From Duncaniella sp. (GTDB taxonomy: Bacteria; Bacteroidota; Bacteroidia; Bacteroidales; Muribaculaceae): a stretch of 10,708 nt of DNA. The notes beneath the pieces are model-generated. The model was not told the DNA's origin and searched no databases. It was given only the letters and a program-made list of their open reading frames with translations. Of this stretch, positions 7,155 through 10,708 are shown piece by piece (position 1 is the stretch's first letter; each line of letters starts with the position of its first letter). The position numbers were made by a program, and so were the translations under genes. The DNA lies in assembly GCA_029052375.1 (NCBI GenBank), contig JAIDJD010000397.1:1-10708 (forward strand). Direction: 5' to 3'.

Positions 7155-8594
7155 ATGACTCTCCGCACCCTCATAATCACCGCCGCCGGCGTCCTCCAGG
7201 CCCTCTCGGCCCGGAGCGCCGACGTCGTGCTCTCCGGACCGGTGGACGCCGCCGCGCTCCACGCCGTGGCCACGTCCGGACAGACCATAGGCACCCTCGA
7301 CCTCTCCGGGGCCGTAATCACGGCCTATGACGGCCCGCGCCTGGCGGCCAACGTCGCCCACTCGCCCGCCAACACCCTGCCGGCCTACGTGCTCAGCGGG
7401 CTCAAGGCCACCCATGTCCTGCTCCCCGAAGGGCTCAAGGCCATAGCCGACGGCGCGCTGATGGGCTCGGACATCGAGAAGATAGACATCCCGGCCTCGT
7501 GCGACTCGATAGGCATGGGCGCTTTCGCCTCATGCACACGGCTGAGGGCCGTCACGCTCCCGCCGTCGGCCAGACGCCTCGGGAGCCACATCTTCTCAGG
7601 ATGCACCTCGCTCTCATCGGCCTCGGCCATGGGCGCCGAGGTCCCCGAAGCCGCCTTTGCCGGATGCACCTCGCTCGCCGAGGTGACGCTCGGCCCGGGG
7701 GTCAGGACCATCGGCAAGAACGCCTTCCGCGGATGCGAGGCTCTCGGCTCGGCCGCCTTCCCGGCGTCCCTGACGGCTATCGGCGACGGAGCCTTCGGCA
7801 ACAGCGGTCTCGAGCGGGCCGACCTGTCACGATGCACGTCGCTCAGAACCATAGGCACAGAGGCCTTCGCCTGCTGTCCCTCGCTTGTCTCGGCCGCCCT
7901 GCCCGCCTCGGCCTCAGACATCGGGACGGCCCTCTTCTTCGACTGCACCTCGCTCGCCGAGGTGACTCTGCCCGCAGGGCTCGCCTCCATACCGGCCCTC
8001 ACCCTCAAAGGCGCGCAGAGCCTGCGCGACGCCTCGCGCCTCATACCCGGAGGCGTGGAGCAGATAGGCACTATGGCCTTCTGCGGAATGTCCGGGACAA
8101 CCACCTTGAAACTCCCCGACGCCCTCGCCGGCATATCGGACGAGGCATTCTCAGGCATGACGTCGCTCAGCCACATCGAGGCCTCGGGCCTCAGTGCCGT
8201 CCCCGCGCTCGGAGCCGATGTCTTTGACGGCATAGACCGCCCCCGCACCACGCTCAACGTGGCCGAAGAGATGGTCTCGAGCTTCCTTGCGGCACCCCAG
8301 TGGCGCGAGTTCAGGGTCACATCCGGCGAGTCGGACGCTGAAAAGATCCACGCGCCGGTCACCACCCCGGCGGTGCGTGTCCGCTTCGAGGGCACCACGC
8401 TCCGCGCCTCGAGCGAGGCCCTGATAGCCTCGGCCACGCTCTACGACATGGCCGGCCGCACCATAGGCCTCTGCCGCCCCTCCGAGCCCCTCGCAGAGGT
8501 GAGCATCGAGACATCGGCACAGGCGTCGCCCCTTTTCATCCTCACCGTCACCCTCGGCGACGGCAAAGCTGTCTCCGTGAAACTAATCCGCTGA
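7155..8594 (+). CDS. Secreted leucine-rich repeat protein, BspA-like (LRR_5)
   Basis: This 479-residue protein has a likely signal peptide (residues 1-22, cut near SARSA/DVV), which suggests export. Residues about 90-370 hold some eleven repeats of 21-25 residues with the BspA / Treponema LRR pattern, for example TIGKNAFRGCEALGSAAFPA and AIGDGAFGN, where I-G-x-x-A-F is followed by C-T/P-S-L and a hydrophobic strand. A region near 375-395 ends the solenoid. Residues about 410-479 look like a small beta-sandwich with LYDMAGRTIG (429-438) and a C-terminal LTVTLGDGKAVSVKLIR, similar to T9SS type A sorting domains or related C-terminal modules. BspA-like proteins bind host matrix or other bacteria in some species; for this one the ligand is unknown. 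It sits 46 bp after yidC and 12 bp before trmB with no promoter seen, so it may be read as part of that operon. Confidence 0.85.
   Translation: MTLRTLIITAAGVLQALSARSADVVLSGPVDAAALHAVATSGQTIGTLDLSGAVITAYDGPRLAANVAHSPANTLPAYVLSGLKATHVLLPEGLKAIADGALMGSDIEKIDIPASCDSIGMGAFASCTRLRAVTLPPSARRLGSHIFSGCTSLSSASAMGAEVPEAAFAGCTSLAEVTLGPGVRTIGKNAFRGCEALGSAAFPASLTAIGDGAFGNSGLERADLSRCTSLRTIGTEAFACCPSLVSAALPASASDIGTALFFDCTSLAEVTLPAGLASIPALTLKGAQSLRDASRLIPGGVEQIGTMAFCGMSGTTTLKLPDALAGISDEAFSGMTSLSHIEASGLSAVPALGADVFDGIDRPRTTLNVAEEMVSSFLAAPQWREFRVTSGESDAEKIHAPVTTPAVRVRFEGTTLRASSEALIASATLYDMAGRTIGLCRPSEPLAEVSIETSAQASPLFILTVTLGDGKAVSVKLIR
7665..7687 (+). repeat. Direct repeat copy 1 within LRR gene
   Basis: This 23-bp stretch recurs exactly at 7944-7966, 279 bp (93 codons) later and in the same frame; both encode CTSLAEV and part of the next codon. 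The first 12 bases also occur at 7602-7613, 63 bp upstream. Each 23-bp copy contains the inverted repeat CACCTCG/CGAGGTG around a 5-bp centre. The repeats follow from the LRR structure, but exact identity at third positions suggests recent duplication or conversion between repeats. Confidence 0.85.
7944..7966 (+). repeat. Direct repeat copy 2 within LRR gene
   Basis: An exact second copy of the 23-bp unit at 7665-7687, again coding CTSLAEV in an LRR unit, and again containing the CACCTCG/CGAGGTG inverted repeat. Flanking bases differ from copy 1, so the identity does not extend past 23 bp. Confidence 0.85.
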
Positions 8595-8606
8595 ACCTAA
8601 GACACC

Positions 8607-9356
8607 ATGGGAAAGAACAAACTGAAGAAATTCGCCGAGATGGAGACCCTCCCCAATGTCCATCAGTATCCCTTCTCGGCCCTGCGCGACGGCGTCGGGT
8701 GTCCCCACCGCGGACGGTGGGCCGCCGATGTCTTCAACAACTCCAACCCCCTGACCCTCGAGCTCGGATGCGGCAAGGGCGAGTATGCCGTAGGCATGGG
8801 ACGCACCTATCCCGGCCGCAACTTCATAGGCATCGACATCAAGGGCGCCCGTATGTGGACCGGAGCCAAGGAGGCCCACGCCGAAGGGCTCTCAAACGTG
8901 GCCTTCCTGCGCACATCCATACACCTCCTCGCCGAGTTTTTCGCCCCGGCCGAGGTCTCCGAGATTTGGATCACCTTCCCCGACCCGCAGATGAAGAAGG
9001 TGAACAAGCGCCTCACCGGCACCCACTTTCTCGAAATCTACCGCAAGGTGCTCGCCCCCGGCGGCGTCATAAGGCTCAAGACCGACTCGCCCTTTCTCTA
9101 CGCCTACACCAAGGCCATGATAGAGCACAACGGCCTGCCCCTGCTGGCCGCAACCGACGACCTGTACGGGTCGCCCCTGAGCGCCGAGGTGCCCCCGATT
9201 ACCACCTATTACGAACAGCAGTGGCTCTCGCGCGGCATCCCCAGCAAGTACATAGCCTGGCAGATACCCGAGGACGCCGTCCTCTCAGAGCCCGACGTCG
9301 ACATCGAGCCTGACACCTACCGCTCCTTCGGCCGCGGCACCCTCCAGGGCTTCTGA
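8607..9356 (+). CDS. trmB: tRNA (guanine-N7-)-methyltransferase
   Basis: The 249-residue enzyme uses S-adenosylmethionine to form 7-methylguanosine, usually at position 46 of the tRNA variable loop. The Rossmann-fold SAM site is visible as LELGCGKGEYAVGM (52-58 core), followed by GIDIKGARMW, the acidic ribose-binding turn. The family-specific W-I-T-F-P-D-P-Q segment includes Asp126, followed by K-K-V-N-K-R-L-T, and the later KTD (158-160) matches the conserved T-D motif. Length is normal to slightly long: Bacteroidota homologues carry an N-terminal stretch, here MGKNKLKKFAEMETLPNVHQ, before the SAM domain. The ATG follows the LRR stop by 12 bp, with no ribosome binding site. Mrp follows after 97 bp, a pairing I recall from Bacteroides genomes. 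Confidence 0.96.
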   Translation: MGKNKLKKFAEMETLPNVHQYPFSALRDGVGCPHRGRWAADVFNNSNPLTLELGCGKGEYAVGMGRTYPGRNFIGIDIKGARMWTGAKEAHAEGLSNVAFLRTSIHLLAEFFAPAEVSEIWITFPDPQMKKVNKRLTGTHFLEIYRKVLAPGGVIRLKTDSPFLYAYTKAMIEHNGLPLLAATDDLYGSPLSAEVPPITTYYEQQWLSRGIPSKYIAWQIPEDAVLSEPDVDIEPDTYRSFGRGTLQGF

Positions 9357-9453
9357 AAGGCCATCTACAATCATATCCCCAAGACTCATAGGCTATTCCT
9401 GACTGCCTGCTGACATACTTACGCAATTTACACAAGAAAATCCAAAACGCATC
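9357..9453. other. Intergenic gap between trmB and apbC
   Basis: The 97 bp are less GC-rich than the flanking genes. I saw no strong hairpin with a T-tract, no TAnnTTTG promoter and no small gene. The final 30 bp (AT-rich, ending in A-rich sequence) resemble a Bacteroidota leader, so a weak or non-consensus promoter is possible. Confidence 0.4.
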
Positions 9454-10551
9454 ATGCAACTGTATCCATCGCTCATAACTGAAACGCTCTCCACAGTGCG
9501 CTACCCGGGCACGGGCAAGAACATCGTGGAGTCCGGCATGGTGGAGGACGACATCCGCATCGACGGAGACTCGGTAAGCTTCACCATCATCTTCGACAAG
9601 CCCACCGACCCCTTCATGCGCTCGCTCGTCAAGTCGTGCGAGGCCGCCATACATACCCACATCTCGCCCGACGTGAAAGTGACCGTCAAGACCGCCTCGC
9701 GCCAGCCCGCCAAGCCCAAGGCCGCACCCGTCCTGCCCGGCGTCAGGAACATCGTGGGCGTCTCCTCGGGCAAGGGCGGAGTAGGCAAGTCTACCGTCGC
9801 CGCCAACCTGGCCGTGGCCCTGGCCCGCGAGGGCTACAGGGTAGGCCTGCTCGACGCCGACATCTTCGGCCCCTCCATGCCCAAGATGTTCGGCATCGAA
9901 GACCAGCAGCTCTACCTGCACGAGTCCGAAGGCCGCCAGCTCATCCTCCCCGTCGAGCGCTACGGCGTCAAGGTGCTCTCGATAGGTTTCCTCGTCGACA
10001 GGGACAAGGCCGTGCTCTGGCGCGGCTCCATGGCCTCCAACGCCCTCAAGCAGCTCATCACCGAGGCAGACTGGGGCGAGCTCGACTACTTCCTCATAGA
10101 TATGCCTCCCGGCACCAGCGACATCCACCTGACCCTCGTGCAGACCCTCGCCATGACAGGCGTGGTCGTGGTCTCCACGCCACAGGAGGTGGCCCTGGCC
10201 GACGCACGCAAGGGCATATCCATGTTCCAGGACGAGAAGGTCAACGTACCTATCCTCGGCCTTGTCGAGAACATGGCCTACTTCACCCCCGCGGCACATC
10301 CCGACGAGCGCTACTACATCTTCGGCAAGGAGGGCGGAGTGCGCCTGGCCGAGAAACTCGGCGTCCGCCTGCTGGCACAGATACCCCTGGTGGCATCGAT
10401 AGCCGAGTCTGGCGACGCAGGCGAGCCCATAGCCATGGCCGACTCCATCACGGGCCACGCCTTTGCCCACCTGGCCCACGAGGTGACAGACGCCGTCGCC
10501 TACCGCAACGACAACCTGCCCCCAACACACAAGGTAGAACTCAAACACTGA
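9454..10551 (+). CDS. apbC: Mrp/ApbC family iron-sulfur cluster carrier ATPase
   Basis: This 365-residue cytoplasmic P-loop ATPase belongs to the Mrp/NBP35 group, which binds and passes on Fe-S clusters. An N-terminal MIP18-type (DUF59) domain, about residues 1-85, contains VRYPGTGKNIVESGMVEDD and PTDPFMRS. The nucleotide domain begins with the deviant Walker A KGGVGKS (107-113), followed by LLDADIFGPSMPKMFG, then LIDMPPGTSDIHLT (Walker B region) and VVVSTPQEVALADARKG. In E. coli-type Mrp the segment after the ENM motif carries a CxxC that binds the cluster; here the equivalent is ENMAYFTPAAHPDERYYIFG (272-291) with no cysteine, as in the Bacteroides proteins I recall. The start ATG fits the family start (MQLYPSLITETL). 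It lies 97 bp after trmB; I found no clear TAnnTTTG box there. Confidence 0.94.
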   Translation: MQLYPSLITETLSTVRYPGTGKNIVESGMVEDDIRIDGDSVSFTIIFDKPTDPFMRSLVKSCEAAIHTHISPDVKVTVKTASRQPAKPKAAPVLPGVRNIVGVSSGKGGVGKSTVAANLAVALAREGYRVGLLDADIFGPSMPKMFGIEDQQLYLHESEGRQLILPVERYGVKVLSIGFLVDRDKAVLWRGSMASNALKQLITEADWGELDYFLIDMPPGTSDIHLTLVQTLAMTGVVVVSTPQEVALADARKGISMFQDEKVNVPILGLVENMAYFTPAAHPDERYYIFGKEGGVRLAEKLGVRLLAQIPLVASIAESGDAGEPIAMADSITGHAFAHLAHEVTDAVAYRNDNLPPTHKVELKH

Positions 10552-10556
10552 GCCCC

Positions 10557-10708
10557 ATGAGACAGACAGCACTCCTCGCCCTCGTCCTCTGCAGCGCCGC
10601 GACGTCCATGGCAGAGGTCCCCGCATCATATTATGCCCGCCTCAACGGCAAGACCGGAGCCGAGCTCAAGCAGGCCGCATACGATATTATCTCTCAACAC
10701 ACCAAGGT
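10557..10708 (+). CDS. Secreted endonuclease I-like protein, N-terminal fragment
   Basis: The reading frame starts with ATG 5 bp after the apbC stop and runs off the window after 50 codons. Residues 1-19 (MRQTALLALVLCSAATSMA) form a typical signal peptide with an S-M-A cleavage site; the Cys at position 12 follows L-V-L, which is a poor lipobox, so a soluble exported protein is more likely than a lipoprotein. The following PASYYARLNGKTGAELKQA and the I-I-S-Q-H-T segment resemble the N-terminus of Bacteroidota endonuclease I family proteins, which have YY..a.GK.G..LK..L..II..H. These are non-specific DNA/RNA nucleases in the periplasm or outside the cell. The catalytic part lies outside the window, so activity cannot be judged. 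Its closeness to apbC suggests co-transcription. Confidence 0.7.
   Translation, partial: MRQTALLALVLCSAATSMAEVPASYYARLNGKTGAELKQAAYDIISQHTK

Noticed and set aside
7385..8437. 350-residue - strand frame inside the LRR gene
   Set aside because: The sense frame has a signal peptide and clear LRR units; the antisense frame only reflects the same repeats.
9199..10629. 476-residue open frame on the - strand across apbC and the end of trmB
   Set aside because: It is antisense to two clear core genes, its translation is low in complexity with repeated Gly/Val/Ala/His, and long antisense frames are expected from strong GC third-position bias.
1..10708. CRISPR array, transposase, phage or toxin-antitoxin genes
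   Set aside because: No regularly spaced repeats, terminal inverted repeats, transposase motifs or small paired genes were seen.

Overview
This window looks like chromosomal housekeeping DNA from a member of the Bacteroidota, most likely order Bacteroidales. Three kinds of evidence support this. The proteins (ArgH, YidC, Mrp, TrmB, PyrG) have Bacteroidales-type sequence features, such as an Mrp without the CxxC motif and a YidC with Lys where proteobacteria have Arg. Two promoters match the Bacteroidota -7 element TAnnTTTG, and there are no strong Shine-Dalgarno sequences. A BspA-like leucine-rich-repeat protein and the start of a secreted endonuclease I-type protein also fit. The coding DNA is clearly GC-rich, yet ATA is used often for Ile and AGG for Arg. 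A high-GC Bacteroidales family such as Muribaculaceae is a guess; the genus cannot be read from the sequence.

All real genes are on the + strand. From left to right: (1) the last 52 codons of an ArgE-type M20 deacylase, overlapping by 4 bp with argH; together they are the end of an arginine biosynthesis operon. (2) A 197-bp AT-rich gap that carries a good Bacteroidota promoter for amtB, an ammonium channel with no glnK beside it. (3) A perfect 14-bp inverted repeat with a T-rich tail that ends the amtB unit. (4) A second TAnnTTTG promoter very close to the first ATG of pyrG (CTP synthase), which makes the pyrG start uncertain. (5) yidC (membrane protein insertase), a secreted LRR_5/BspA-like protein, and trmB (tRNA m7G46 methyltransferase), with short gaps of 46 and 12 bp. 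(6) An Mrp/ApbC iron-sulfur carrier ATPase, then, 5 bp after its stop, the first 50 codons of a secreted endonuclease I-like protein cut by the window edge.

Functionally these are arginine synthesis, ammonium uptake, CTP synthesis, membrane protein insertion, tRNA modification and Fe-S cluster handling. They do not form one pathway. The lineage-specific accessory items are the LRR protein and the endonuclease. I see no insertion sequence, phage gene, CRISPR array, tRNA or rRNA, and no evidence of a novel multi-gene system. The most useful second-look points are the pyrG start and its near-leaderless promoter, the sorting-domain-like C-terminus of the LRR protein, the solitary amtB, and the long N-terminal periplasmic linker of YidC.
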